A stretch of DNA of 64,000 nucleotides from the NCBI RefSeq assembly GCF_014196495.1, contig NZ_JACIDT010000004.1, positions 279,714 to 343,713 of the forward strand. Direction: 5' to 3'. The notes under the pieces are model-generated. The model was not told where the DNA came from, did not search any database, and saw nothing but the letters and a program-made list of their open reading frames with translations. Origin of the DNA: Sphingobium jiangsuense. Lineage in GTDB: Bacteria > Pseudomonadota > Alphaproteobacteria > Sphingomonadales > Sphingomonadaceae. This document shows positions 52,005-60,742 of this stretch, piece by piece. How positions within the stretch are numbered: position 1 is the first letter of the stretch; each line of letters opens with the position of its first letter. The translations under genes and the position numbers were made by a program.

Positions 52005-53762
52005 ATGGCGGATTTCGATCTCATCATCCGGGGCGGCACCGTCCATGACGGCAGTGGCGGCGCGCCCTTCGTGGCGGATATCGCGGTGAAGGACGGCGTG
52101 ATCGCGCAGGTGGGCAACGTCACCGGCACGGCCGCCGAGGAAATCGACGCCGCCGGGCGCATCGTGACGCCCGGCTTCGTCGACGTGCACACCCATTATG
52201 ACGGCCAGATCACCTGGGAAAACCGCCTCGCCCCCTCGTCCGACCATGGCGTCACCACGGTGGTCATGGGCAATTGCGGCGTCGGCTTCGCGCCGTCGCG
52301 GCCGGAACATCGCCAGCTGATGATCAAATTGATGGAGGGCGTCGAGGATATCCCCGAAGTCGTCATGGCCGAGGGCGTGCCGTTCAACTGGGAAAGCTTC
52401 CCCGATTATCTCGACGCGATCGAGAAGCGGGAAAGCGACATCGATTTCGCCGCGCAGCTGCCGCACAGCCCGCTGCGCGTCTATGTGATGGGCGAGCGCG
52501 GCGCCAATCTGGAGCCGCCCACCGACGAGGATCTCGCCCGCATGCGCCGCCTGACGCGCGAAGCGATCGAGGCGGGCGCGCTCGGCGTCTCGACCTCGCG
52601 CAGCTTCGCCCATCAGTTCCGCGATGGCCGCCCCGCCCCCTCGGTCAGGACCGAGGATCAGGAAGTGCTCGCCCTTGCCGAAGGGCTGCGCGACGCGGGC
52701 AAGGGCGTGTTCCAGATGGTGCCGAGCTACGACGTCACCGCCGAGGAGCGCATGGGCCTGCTCAACGACATCGCCCGGACCTCCGGCCGACCGGTGTCCT
52801 TCACCTTCATGCAGACCCCGCAGGGGACCGAGGACTGGAAGACGATGCTGCGCGGCCTCGAAAGCGCGAAAGAAGAAGGGCTGGAGATAAGGGGCCAGAT
52901 CATCCCGCGGCCGACCGGCGCGCTGCTGGGGCTGGAATTGTCGCTCCATCCCTTCGCCCTCAACCCCAGCTTCCGCGCGATCGAGAAGCTGCCGCTGGAG
53001 GAAAAGGTCGAACGCATGCGCGACCCGGCGTTCCGCAAGACACTGATCGCCGAGGAACCGGCCGATCCCAATGATTTCTTCCGCTATGTGATCAGCGATC
53101 TGGATGCGCTGTTCGTGCTCGGCAATCCCCCCAATTACAACCCGCGCCCGGACGAGAGCATCGCGGCGCGCGCCCGCGCGATGGGCGTCGATCCGAAGGA
53201 GCTCATCTACGACGCGCTGCTCCAGCGCGACGGGCATGAGGTGCTCTATCGCCCGATGGGCAATTCGGAAGGGGAGCGTTTCGAAAGCTCCGGCCGCAAT
53301 CTGGTGAAGAACGACCGCACCTTCCCCGCGCTGGGCGACGGCGGCGCGCATTATGGCATGATCTGCGATGCGGCCTATACCACCTATTTCCTCACCTATT
53401 GGGTGCGCGACGCGAAGGAGGACCGCAAGATCGACCTTCCCTATGCGATCCGCAAGCTGACCCATGAACCGGCCGAGGCGGTCGGCCTCAAGGATCGCGG
53501 GCTCATCAGGCCCGGATACAAGGCCGACCTCAACGTCATCGACCTGGAAAGGCTGCACCTTTATGCCCCGCACGTGACCTACGACCTGCCGGCCGGCGGC
53601 AGGCGCCTGTCGCAGCGGGCGGACGGCTATGAGGCGACCATCGTCAGCGGCGTCGTCACCTATCGCAACGGCCGTTCCACCGGCGCGCTGCCGGGGCGGC
53701 TGGTGCGCGGCGGCAGGCCCGCGCCCGCGGGCGCGGCCGCACCCGCGCTCCAGCCCGCCTGA
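52005..53762 (+). CDS. Amidohydrolase 3 family, N-acyl-D-amino-acid deacylase-like (585 aa)
   Basis: Close paralogue of the protein at 21148: the metal motif VHTH (His62, His64), NCGVGFAP (Cys91), long identical stretches around GQITWENRLAPSSDHGVTTV and the late GDGGAHYGMICDAAYTTY are shared. The ATG at 52005 is chosen by this homology and by GAGGATAAG; an in-frame ATG six codons upstream is possible. It is followed by SnoaL-like and SDR genes. The two proteins differ most in the region 230-300 and 400-440, which may set different substrates. Confidence 0.9.
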   Translation: MADFDLIIRGGTVHDGSGGAPFVADIAVKDGVIAQVGNVTGTAAEEIDAAGRIVTPGFVDVHTHYDGQITWENRLAPSSDHGVTTVVMGNCGVGFAPSRPEHRQLMIKLMEGVEDIPEVVMAEGVPFNWESFPDYLDAIEKRESDIDFAAQLPHSPLRVYVMGERGANLEPPTDEDLARMRRLTREAIEAGALGVSTSRSFAHQFRDGRPAPSVRTEDQEVLALAEGLRDAGKGVFQMVPSYDVTAEERMGLLNDIARTSGRPVSFTFMQTPQGTEDWKTMLRGLESAKEEGLEIRGQIIPRPTGALLGLELSLHPFALNPSFRAIEKLPLEEKVERMRDPAFRKTLIAEEPADPNDFFRYVISDLDALFVLGNPPNYNPRPDESIAARARAMGVDPKELIYDALLQRDGHEVLYRPMGNSEGERFESSGRNLVKNDRTFPALGDGGAHYGMICDAAYTTYFLTYWVRDAKEDRKIDLPYAIRKLTHEPAEAVGLKDRGLIRPGYKADLNVIDLERLHLYAPHVTYDLPAGGRRLSQRADGYEATIVSGVVTYRNGRSTGALPGRLVRGGRPAPAGAAAPALQPA

Positions 53763-53794
53763 ACCCCGACCGCCCGAAGGAGGCACCGCGACCC

Positions 53795-54349
53795 ATGACC
53801 GACACAGATCTCACGCCGGACCTCGTCGCCTTCCTTCGGGAGCAGAAGGACCGGGCCGACATCCAGGCCTGCCTGCTGCGCTACACGCGCGGGGTGGACC
53901 GGCATGACCGGGACCTGATGCTCTCCGCCTATTGGCCCGACGCCTTCGACGAACATGGCGTGGCCGAGGGCGTCGCCGCCGATTTCGTGGACTGGGCGAT
54001 CGGCTGGCATGGCGAGTTCCAGACCAAACATCAGCACATCATCGCCAATTCCACGATCGAGCTGGGCGGCGACACCGCCCATGGCGAAACCTATTATATA
54101 TTCTGGGGCGAGAATCGCGAAGGCCCGCCGACGCTCGCCTTCGGGCGCTATGTCGACCGGTTCGAGCGGCGCAACGGGGAATGGCGCATCGCCCACCGCG
54201 TCTGCGTGAACGAGCTTTCCGGCCAGTTCGTCGCGCCCGAACTGCCGGAGGAATGGAAGGCGCTGATGTTCAAATCCGGCCCCAACCGGCGCGACAAGGA
54301 GGATATCTCCTATGTCCGCCCGTTGACCCGCGCGCGCGACAATGCTTGA
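53795..54349 (+). CDS. SnoaL-like (NTF2-fold) protein (184 aa)
   Basis: Helical N-terminus with ADIQACLLRYTRGVDRHDRDLMLSAYWPDA, the signature of the SnoaL_4 group, then strands with KHQHIIANSTIELGGDTAHGETYYIF and FERRNGEWRIAHRV. A His and Asp in GVDRHDRD may be catalytic, as in related dehydratases. It is in a plus-strand series behind the amidohydrolase and before an SDR, paralleling the SnoaL-SDR pair at 27043-28375. Confidence 0.82.
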   Translation: MTDTDLTPDLVAFLREQKDRADIQACLLRYTRGVDRHDRDLMLSAYWPDAFDEHGVAEGVAADFVDWAIGWHGEFQTKHQHIIANSTIELGGDTAHGETYYIFWGENREGPPTLAFGRYVDRFERRNGEWRIAHRVCVNELSGQFVAPELPEEWKALMFKSGPNRRDKEDISYVRPLTRARDNA

Positions 54350-54390
54350 AGGCCGATGATCGCGGAAAAGCGGAAGAAAGGATGAGGAAT

Positions 54391-55077
54391 ATGACATCAG
54401 CGCGCACCGTCATCGTGACCGGCGCCTTCGGCATATTGGGAAGCGCGGTCGCCGCCGCCTTCGCCGCGCAGGGCGACCGGGTCGCGCGCATCGACTATGC
54501 GCCCGCGCCCGCCGAGCCGTTGCCCGGCGGCGTGGATATCGGCGGCGTCGACCTGACCGATCCGGTCGCCGCGCAAAAGGCGGTGGCGGACGTCGCCGCC
54601 GCGATCGGCCCGGTGCAGATACTGGTCAATATCGCCGGCGGCTTCGTGTGGCAGACGCTGGCCGACGGCGGCATCGACACCTGGAACCGCATGTATGCGA
54701 TGAACGCGGCCACCTGCGTCAACATGACCAGGGCCGCCCTCCCCGCCCTCACCGCGACGGCGGGCGCGCGCATCGTCAATATCGGCGCGGGCGGCGCGAT
54801 CATGGCGGCGGCGGGCATGGGCAGCTATGCCGCATCGAAAAGCGCGGTGCACAGGCTGACCGAAAGCCTCGCCGCCGAGCTGGCGGACAAGGACATCACC
54901 GTCAACGCGATCCTGCCGAGCATCATCGACACGCCGACCAACCGCGCCGACATGCCCGACGCCGATTTCAGCACATGGGTGCAGCCCGCCGCGATCGCCG
55001 AGGTGATCCTGTTCCTCGCCTCGCCCGCCGCCCGCTCGATCAGCGGCGCGCTGATCCCGGTGTCGCGCGGGGGCTGA
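54391..55077 (+). CDS. Short-chain dehydrogenase/reductase lacking the catalytic Ser (228 aa)
   Basis: Rossmann motif TGAFGILG at residues 10-17, NIAGG at 80-84, and Tyr146/Lys150 (YAASK). The Ser usually 13 residues before the Tyr is Ala133 in an IGAGGAIMAAAG stretch that has no Ser or Thr at all, so catalysis may differ or rely on another residue. It is shorter than most SDRs here. GATGAGGAAT precedes the chosen ATG; one three codons upstream is possible. Last gene of the amidohydrolase-SnoaL-SDR series. Confidence 0.87.
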   Translation: MTSARTVIVTGAFGILGSAVAAAFAAQGDRVARIDYAPAPAEPLPGGVDIGGVDLTDPVAAQKAVADVAAAIGPVQILVNIAGGFVWQTLADGGIDTWNRMYAMNAATCVNMTRAALPALTATAGARIVNIGAGGAIMAAAGMGSYAASKSAVHRLTESLAAELADKDITVNAILPSIIDTPTNRADMPDADFSTWVQPAAIAEVILFLASPAARSISGALIPVSRGG

Positions 55078-55092
55078 GCGGAGAAGAGAGAG

Positions 55093-55121
55093 GGAGGCCG
55101 GGCCGACCGACCTCCTTTCCT
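55093..55121. terminator. Bidirectional terminator-like hairpin
   Basis: GGAGGCCGG-GCCGA-CCGACCTCC (nine-base stem with one mismatch) at 55093-55115, followed on the plus strand by TTTCC. It lies between the convergent SDR (stop 55077) and thiolase (stop 55126) genes. Confidence 0.5.
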
Positions 55122-55125
55122 TCCT

Positions 55126-56307
55126 TTAGCTTACAATCTCGAACAGCGCCGCCGCGCCCATGCCGCCGCCGATGCACATGGTGACGACGGCGTTGCGCGC
55201 GCCCAGCCGCCGCCCGGCGAGCAGCGCATGGCCGGTCATCCTCGATCCGGTCATGCCGAAGGGGTGGCCGATGGAAATCGCCCCGCCATCGACATTCACC
55301 TTCGCCGGATCGATGCCGAGCCGGTCCCGGCAATAGAGCGCCTGGCTGGCATAGGCTTCGTTCAATTCCCACAGGTCGATATCATCGACGCCCATGCCCA
55401 GCCGGTCGAGCAGCTTGGGCACCGCGAATATCGGGCCGATGCCCATCTCGTCAGGCTCGCAGCCCGCGACCTGCATGCCCTTGTACAGCCCCAATATCGG
55501 GATGCCGCGCCGCGCCGCCTCGTCGGCGTCCATCACCACGCAGACGCTCGACCCGTCGGAAAGCTGGCTGCAATTGCCCGCCGTCACCGTGCCGCCTTCG
55601 AACAGCGGCTTGAGCTTCGCCAGCCCCTCCAATTGCGTGCCGGGGCGGTTGCACTCGTCGCGCGCCAGCGTCACTTCCTCCTGCCCCTGCACGGCAAGCG
55701 CCTTGTCGACGATGTTCCGCACCGTGGTGATCGGCACGATCTCCTGATCGAACCAGCCCTGTTCCTGCGCGGTGGCGGTGCGGCTCTGGCTGGTGACGGC
55801 GAATTCGTCCTGCGCCTCGCGGCTGACGCCATAGCGGCGGGCGACGATATCGCCGGTCAGGTTCATCGCCATATAAAGTTCGGGCTTGTGCTCCAGCAGC
55901 CACTCGTCTTTCGTGCGGAAGCTGTTGCGGTGCGGATCGACCAGCGACACCGTTTCGACGCCGCCCGCCACATAGATGCCCCCCTCGCCCGCGCGGATGC
56001 GCTGCGCGGCGAAGGCGATGGTCTGGAGGCCGGACGAGCATTTGCGGTCGAGCGTCACGCCGCACACGCCGATCGGCAGGCCCGCGCGCAGCGCCGCCTG
56101 TCGCGCGATGTTGGAGCCGACCGCGCCCTCGCAGCGCGCGGACCCCAGCAGCACATCCTCCACCTCGCCGGGGTCGATGCCCGCCCGCGCGACGGCGGCG
56201 GCGATGACATGACCGGCAAGGCTCGCCCCATGGATGTTGTTGAGCGACCCCCGATGCGCCTTGCCGATCGGGGTGCGCGCGGTCGCGACGATGGCTGCTT
56301 CTTTCAT
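55126..56307 (-). CDS. Thiolase, acetyl-CoA C-acyltransferase (393 aa)
   Basis: Intact thiolase: nucleophile Cys90 in DRKCSSGLQT, His348 in GHPFGMTG and Cys378 in CIGGGMG. Length is standard. The ATG at 56307 follows GGAGGG. It is divergent from the crotonase-DUF35-thiolase-like-TauD operon. With the thiolase at 25355 it gives two conventional thiolytic enzymes, distinct from the thiolase-like protein at 57602. Confidence 0.95.
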   Translation of the reverse strand: MKEAAIVATARTPIGKAHRGSLNNIHGASLAGHVIAAAVARAGIDPGEVEDVLLGSARCEGAVGSNIARQAALRAGLPIGVCGVTLDRKCSSGLQTIAFAAQRIRAGEGGIYVAGGVETVSLVDPHRNSFRTKDEWLLEHKPELYMAMNLTGDIVARRYGVSREAQDEFAVTSQSRTATAQEQGWFDQEIVPITTVRNIVDKALAVQGQEEVTLARDECNRPGTQLEGLAKLKPLFEGGTVTAGNCSQLSDGSSVCVVMDADEAARRGIPILGLYKGMQVAGCEPDEMGIGPIFAVPKLLDRLGMGVDDIDLWELNEAYASQALYCRDRLGIDPAKVNVDGGAISIGHPFGMTGSRMTGHALLAGRRLGARNAVVTMCIGGGMGAAALFEIVS

Positions 56308-56380
56308 GACGTCTGCCCTCCAGCTCGATCCTTCCGCGAAATAGGCGCTGCCCGCGCGGCCCGCCATGCCGGCGCCGCAT

Positions 56381-56396
56381 CATCACAATTCCGATC
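56381..56396. promoter_or_regulatory. Dyad operator candidate, site h (one mismatch)
   Basis: CATCA-CAATTC-CGATC: one base off the consensus. It lies between the divergent thiolase (start 56307) and crotonase (start 56470) genes, about 75 bases from each. Confidence 0.4.
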
Positions 56397-56469
56397 TTTT
56401 TCCGCGCCCTTGACCCTCGCCCCGCCGCCCAACAAAGCAGAGGGGAGCAGTTTGCGGCAAGGAGCCATC

Positions 56470-57240
56470 ATGACCATCACCGTCGACAAGCAGGGGCCGG
56501 TCGCCATCGTGACGCTGGATCGTCCCCAGACCAAGAACGCGATCACGCAAGAGATGCGCGGCCAGCTTTACGGCGCGTTCGAGGATATCGCGCTGGATCA
56601 TGAAGTGCGCGCCGTCATCCTGACCGGCGCGGGCGGCGATTTCTGTTCCGGCATGGATGTGGGCGGCATGGGCCGGGGCGGCGTCACCGGATCGATGGAC
56701 CGGATGCATACGCTCAACCGCATCGCGAGGGCCATTTACGCACTGAAGAAACCCACGATCGCGGCGGTGCCGGGCGTGTGCGTGGGCGTCGGTTTTTCCT
56801 ATGCGCTCGCCTGCGACATCGTGCTGGCGGGGGAGAAGGCGAAATTCGCCGCGATCTTCCGCAACATCGCGCTCGCCCCCGATGGCGGCCTCGTCTGGCA
56901 TCTGCGCCAGTTGATCGGCGTGCAGAAGGCGAAGGAACTGGTCTATTCGGGCCGCATCATTCGCGCCGAAGAGGCGGTGGAGATGGGCATCGCCTATGAG
57001 AAGGTCGCCGACGGCGCGCTGATGGACCGGGCGATGGAACTGGCCGCCAGCTTCGCCGCCGGGCCGACCGTCGCCATGGGGCTGGCCAAGCGCCAGTTCG
57101 ACCTCGCCTGGAACGCCAGCTTCGAGCAATATCTCGACATGGAGGCGACGATGCAGCCCATTGCCAGCCGCACCGAGGACCATGAGGAGGGCCTCCGCGC
57201 GTTTCGCGAAAAGCGGAAACCGGAATTCCGGGGGGAATGA
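56470..57240 (+). CDS. Enoyl-CoA hydratase/isomerase family protein (256 aa)
   Basis: Crotonase-fold protein with TLDRPQTKNAIT near residue 20, CSGMDVGGMG and PGVCVGVGFSYALA, and C-terminal EGLRAFREKRKPEFRG. The second catalytic Glu is kept (AKELV); the first reads FRNIALAPD. An AAGGAGCC site precedes the ATG. It opens a tightly packed operon with the DUF35, thiolase-like and TauD genes, overlapping the DUF35 start by ATGA. It may hydrate the enoyl-CoA whose product is cleaved by the next two proteins. Confidence 0.9.
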   Translation: MTITVDKQGPVAIVTLDRPQTKNAITQEMRGQLYGAFEDIALDHEVRAVILTGAGGDFCSGMDVGGMGRGGVTGSMDRMHTLNRIARAIYALKKPTIAAVPGVCVGVGFSYALACDIVLAGEKAKFAAIFRNIALAPDGGLVWHLRQLIGVQKAKELVYSGRIIRAEEAVEMGIAYEKVADGALMDRAMELAASFAAGPTVAMGLAKRQFDLAWNASFEQYLDMEATMQPIASRTEDHEEGLRAFREKRKPEFRGE

Positions 57241-57605
57241 CCGCGATGCTCCAGCCAGAGGCCGAATGGCGCGCCCACCTTGCCGGGGGACGCTTCATGA
57301 TCCAGCGCAGCCGCTCGACCGGCGGCCATGTCTTTTACCCGCGCGTGGCGGAACCCGGTACCGGCGCGGAGGATCTCGAATGGGTCGAGGCGTCGGGCGA
57401 GGGCGTCGTCCATGCCGTCACCGTCGTGCGCAAGAAGGACCCGGCGGACAATTACAATGTCGTGCTGGTCGATCTGGCCGAGGGGCCGCGGCTGATGAGC
57501 CGGGTCGACGGCCTTCCCGCCGATCGGGTGGCGATCGGTCTCAAGGTCCGCGCCCGTATCATCGAAGAAGGGGACACGCCTTTGCTCGTCTTTGTGCCCG
57601 CATGA
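57237..57605 (+). CDS. DUF35 OB-fold protein (122 aa)
   Basis: OB-fold partner of thiolase-like proteins, seen in the ASGEGVVHAVTVVRKKDPADNYNVVLVDLAEG core and the C-terminal VRARI strand. The family's zinc ribbon is replaced: the protein contains no Cys, and the region that normally holds the four ligands reads RSRSTGGHVFYPRVAEPGTG. It overlaps both neighbours by ATGA, so a complex with the following thiolase-like protein is expected. In steroid degradation such DUF35 subunits pair with Ltp2-type aldolases or MaoC hydratases. Confidence 0.85.
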   Translation: MTAMLQPEAEWRAHLAGGRFMIQRSRSTGGHVFYPRVAEPGTGAEDLEWVEASGEGVVHAVTVVRKKDPADNYNVVLVDLAEGPRLMSRVDGLPADRVAIGLKVRARIIEEGDTPLLVFVPA

Positions 57606-58765
57606 CCATGACCCACGGATTTCCGCGCGGCCGCGCCGCCATCGTCGGGGCGGCGACCTTCGGCATCGGCAAATGCCCCGGCATCTCGGCGGTGGACATG
57701 GCGGCGAAGGCCGCGCTGCTGGCGCTGGCCGACGCGGGCATTTCGCTGTCGGAGGTCGACGCCCTCTATACCTCCGCCCCCTATGAGGCGCTGGGGGGTA
57801 TGGAACTGGCCGAATATCTGGGGCTGACCCCGGAGATCACCGACTGCAACCGCACCGGCGGCTCGGCGTTCGAGGTCTATGTGCAGCAGGCGGCGCTGGC
57901 GCTGGATGCGGGGCTGATCGACTGCGCGCTGATCGCCTATGGCTCCAACCCGGCGAGCAACCCGCCGCCGGGCGTCGGCATGACCCGGCAAAGCCCGTGG
58001 GAAGCGCCCTATCGCCCGCTCGCGCCGATCTCCTCCTATGCGCTGGCGGCGAGCCGTCACATGCATCTCTACGGCACCACGCGCGAGCAGCTGGCCGAGG
58101 TCGCCGTCGCCGCCCGTCAATGGGCGCGGCTCAACCCCGAAGCGGCGGTGCGCGATCCGCTGACCGTCGACGAAGTGCTGGGCGCGCGCATGGTGTCGGA
58201 CCCGCTGACGGTGCGCGATTGCTGCCTGTTCAACGACGGCGCGGCCGCCATAGTGATGGTGCGCGCCGACCGGGCGCGGGATTGCGCGAAAGCGCCCATC
58301 CCCGTGCTGGGCGCCGCCCATGCCGTCACCCACCGCGAGATCAGCTCCATGCCGGACCTGACGGTGACCGGCGCGGCGATCTCCGGCCCGCAGGCCTTCG
58401 CGCAGGCGGGCCTCGTCCCCGCGGATATCGACGTGGTGATGCTCTACGACGCCTTCACCATCACGCCGATCCTGTTTCTGGAGGATCTGGGCTTCTGCCC
58501 CAAGGGGGAAGGCGGGCGCTTCGTGTCGGGCGGCCATATCGCGCCCGGCGGCGGGCTGGCGGTCAACACCAATGGCGGGGGCCTCTCCTGCGTGCATCCG
58601 GGCATGTACGGCCTGTTCCTGCTGGTCGAGGCGGTGCGGCAATTGCGCGGCGCGGCGGGCGAGCGGCAGATAGCGGACGCCCATCTCGCGATCGCGCACG
58701 GCAATGGCGGCGTGCTGTCCAGCGAGGCCACCGTCGTGCTGGGAAGCGCGCAGGCAGCCGGATAA
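57602..58765 (+). CDS. Thiolase-like protein, SCP-x/Ltp2-like (387 aa)
   Basis: Thiolase superfamily, lipid-transfer-protein branch. The usual nucleophile loop reads TDCNRTGGSAF, and by hand alignment the catalytic Cys position appears to be Asn. The YDAFTITPILFLEDLGFCPKG and NTNGGGLSCVHPGMYG stretches and the C-terminal AIAHGNGG are typical of Ltp2-like proteins, where a Tyr acts in retro-aldol cleavage. With its coupled DUF35 partner it is a candidate retro-aldolase removing a side chain from a CoA thioester. A thiolase role is not excluded. Confidence 0.85.
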   Translation: MTMTHGFPRGRAAIVGAATFGIGKCPGISAVDMAAKAALLALADAGISLSEVDALYTSAPYEALGGMELAEYLGLTPEITDCNRTGGSAFEVYVQQAALALDAGLIDCALIAYGSNPASNPPPGVGMTRQSPWEAPYRPLAPISSYALAASRHMHLYGTTREQLAEVAVAARQWARLNPEAAVRDPLTVDEVLGARMVSDPLTVRDCCLFNDGAAAIVMVRADRARDCAKAPIPVLGAAHAVTHREISSMPDLTVTGAAISGPQAFAQAGLVPADIDVVMLYDAFTITPILFLEDLGFCPKGEGGRFVSGGHIAPGGGLAVNTNGGGLSCVHPGMYGLFLLVEAVRQLRGAAGERQIADAHLAIAHGNGGVLSSEATVVLGSAQAAG

Positions 58766-58789
58766 TATGAACCAGTTCGGAGAGCGATC

Positions 58790-59641
58790 ATGATAATCAG
58801 GCCCATGGACGGCCCGTTCGGCGCCGTCGCGGAGGATGTGGATCTGGCGGCGGACCAGAGCGAGGCGACGATGCGCGCGTTGATCGCCGCGTTGCACGAA
58901 CATCAGATACTGGCGATTCCCGGCCAGTCGCTCAGCAACGATCTCTATGTCGCCTTCGGGCGGCATTGGGGCACGCCGCTCAATTTCTTCATCGACAGCC
59001 ACCGGCGCGACGATCACCCGGAGATGATCCGCATCGCCAATGCCGCCGCCACGCCGGAACGCTATCGCGACGGGGCGATGCACTGGCATTCGGACAGCAG
59101 CTATGAGGAAGTGCCCGCCAGCGTCACCATGCTCTATGGCGTCGAGGCGCCGGAGCAGGGCGGCGAAACGCTGATCGCCAGCACGGTGCAGGCCTATGAC
59201 GCGCTGGACGAGGCGATGAAGGCGCGGCTCGACGGCTTGACCGGCCTGCATTGCCTCGGCGGATCGCCCCCGCTGCCGGGCGAGAAAATCCCGTTCAACC
59301 CGGAAAGCACCGCCGCCAACGGCATCAGGAAGCATCCGCTGGTGATGCGCCATCCGGTGACCGGCCGCAGGGCACTCTTCCCCTCCGGCACGCTCTTCGG
59401 CTTCGAGGGGATGGACCGCGACGAGGGGCGCGAGCTTGTCGCGCAACTGCGCGCGCATGTGACGCGGCCGGAGTTCGTCACCAGCTACAAGGTCGGGGTG
59501 GGCGACATCTTCCTGTGGGACAATTTCCAGGTGCTGCACAGCGCGACGCCCATCGACTATTCGGACGAGCCGGGCAAGCGGCGCCTGCTCTACCGCATCA
59601 GCACCAAGGGAATTCCCGCCCTGTGCGAAGCCGCCGCCTGA
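58790..59641 (+). CDS. TauD/TfdA-family Fe(II)/2-oxoglutarate dioxygenase (283 aa)
   Basis: Facial triad His100, Asp102 (HWHSDSSY) and His250 (VLHSATP); Arg at about 269 in RRLLYRIS anchors 2-oxoglutarate. Length is typical of TfdA/TauD enzymes. An AGAGCGATC leader with a weak ribosome site precedes the ATG. It is the last gene of the crotonase-DUF35-thiolase-like operon and converges with the LysR gene. It probably hydroxylates a substrate carbon or removes an ether or sulfate group. Confidence 0.9.
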   Translation: MIIRPMDGPFGAVAEDVDLAADQSEATMRALIAALHEHQILAIPGQSLSNDLYVAFGRHWGTPLNFFIDSHRRDDHPEMIRIANAAATPERYRDGAMHWHSDSSYEEVPASVTMLYGVEAPEQGGETLIASTVQAYDALDEAMKARLDGLTGLHCLGGSPPLPGEKIPFNPESTAANGIRKHPLVMRHPVTGRRALFPSGTLFGFEGMDRDEGRELVAQLRAHVTRPEFVTSYKVGVGDIFLWDNFQVLHSATPIDYSDEPGKRRLLYRISTKGIPALCEAAA

Positions 59642-59666
59642 TCCGGCCGCGCCCAAACCCGCCACG

Positions 59667-60569
59667 TCATCGCCGGTCCAGTGCCCAGTCGATGCGGCTG
59701 GAAAGAAAATCCAGTACGGCGCGCACATGGGGCAGCGCCATGCGCTCCTGCGCGCTCATCAGCACGACGGCAAGCTCCGCCACGCCGAATTCCGGCATCA
59801 CCTGCACCAGCCTGCCCGATTGCAGGTCGTCGCGCGCCAGCATCTCCAGATTCTGCGCGATGCCGAGGCCCGCGCGCGTCGCCGTCATGATCGCCGCGCC
59901 ATCGTTGAAGGTGAAGGCTGCGGGCGGGCGCAGCTTCATCCTGCGCCCATGATGGATCAGCGTCCAGGGATTGCCGCCGGGCGTCTCGGTGCTGGCGTAC
60001 AAGATGCAGCGATGATGCTTCAGCCCGTCCGGGTCGGCGGGCAGGCCGTGGCGCTCGATATAGGCGGGCGCGGCGAGGAATATCAGGCGCGTCATCCCCA
60101 GCGGGATGGTCCGCCAGCCCGACGCCGGCACCTCCCCTGCGCGCAGCACGATGTCGAAGCCGTCGATGCGGAAGAAGGTGCCCCGGTCGCCCAGGCTGAG
60201 GTCCAGCGTGATATTGGGATGAAGCCGGTGGAAATCGGCCAGCGCCGGGACGATGAACGCATGGCCCATCGACGCGGGCGCATCCAGCCGCACCCGGCCG
60301 CTCAGCCCCGCGCCGGGCCGCATCGCCCGCTCCGCCGTGGCGAAGGCGTCCAGCACGCCGCGCGCATGGTCGAGGAACTGCCGCCCGTCCTCGGTCAGGT
60401 CCACCCGGCGGGTCGTGCGGTTGAACAGGCCGACGCCCATATGCTCCTCCAGCCTGCGGATATGGAGCGTCGCCATCGCGGTGGAAATCCGCATCCGCAC
60501 CGCCGCGCGGGTGAAGGAGCCGGTTTCGGCCACGGCGACGAAGACTTCCAGCGCGGTCATGCGGTCCAT
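59667..60569 (-). CDS. LysR-family transcriptional regulator (300 aa)
   Basis: N-terminal winged helix-turn-helix (MDRMTALEVFVAVAETGSF, then RMRISTAMATLHIRRLEEHMG, residues 1-60) and a periplasmic-binding-like effector domain. It belongs to the AaeR/YafC-like group that opens with MDRM-ALEVF. The ATG at 60569 follows GGGAAGGATG. It is divergent from the DUF1214-like operon at 60743, the usual arrangement for a LysR activator and its target. Confidence 0.92.
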   Translation of the reverse strand: MDRMTALEVFVAVAETGSFTRAAVRMRISTAMATLHIRRLEEHMGVGLFNRTTRRVDLTEDGRQFLDHARGVLDAFATAERAMRPGAGLSGRVRLDAPASMGHAFIVPALADFHRLHPNITLDLSLGDRGTFFRIDGFDIVLRAGEVPASGWRTIPLGMTRLIFLAAPAYIERHGLPADPDGLKHHRCILYASTETPGGNPWTLIHHGRRMKLRPPAAFTFNDGAAIMTATRAGLGIAQNLEMLARDDLQSGRLVQVMPEFGVAELAVVLMSAQERMALPHVRAVLDFLSSRIDWALDRR

Positions 60570-60647
60570 GTGCATCCTTCCCGCCATCCATGATCCTTCG
60601 CGCAGGATGCCGTTCCTCCCCCGTCCGGGGCAAGCCCGCGCCCGGCC

Positions 60648-60663
60648 TATCAAGAATGCGATC
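60648..60663. promoter_or_regulatory. Dyad operator candidate, site i (one mismatch)
   Basis: TATCA-AGAATG-CGATC, one base off consensus, in the gap between the divergent LysR (start 60569) and DUF1214-like (start 60743) genes, about 80 bases from each. Confidence 0.42.
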
Positions 60664-60742
60664 TGTTGCGCCCGCCCGCCGCCGCCGCTGGCCATCGGCA
60701 TTTTCCGGCCGCAAGATAGCGGAAATTCGCGGGAGAAAAGCT

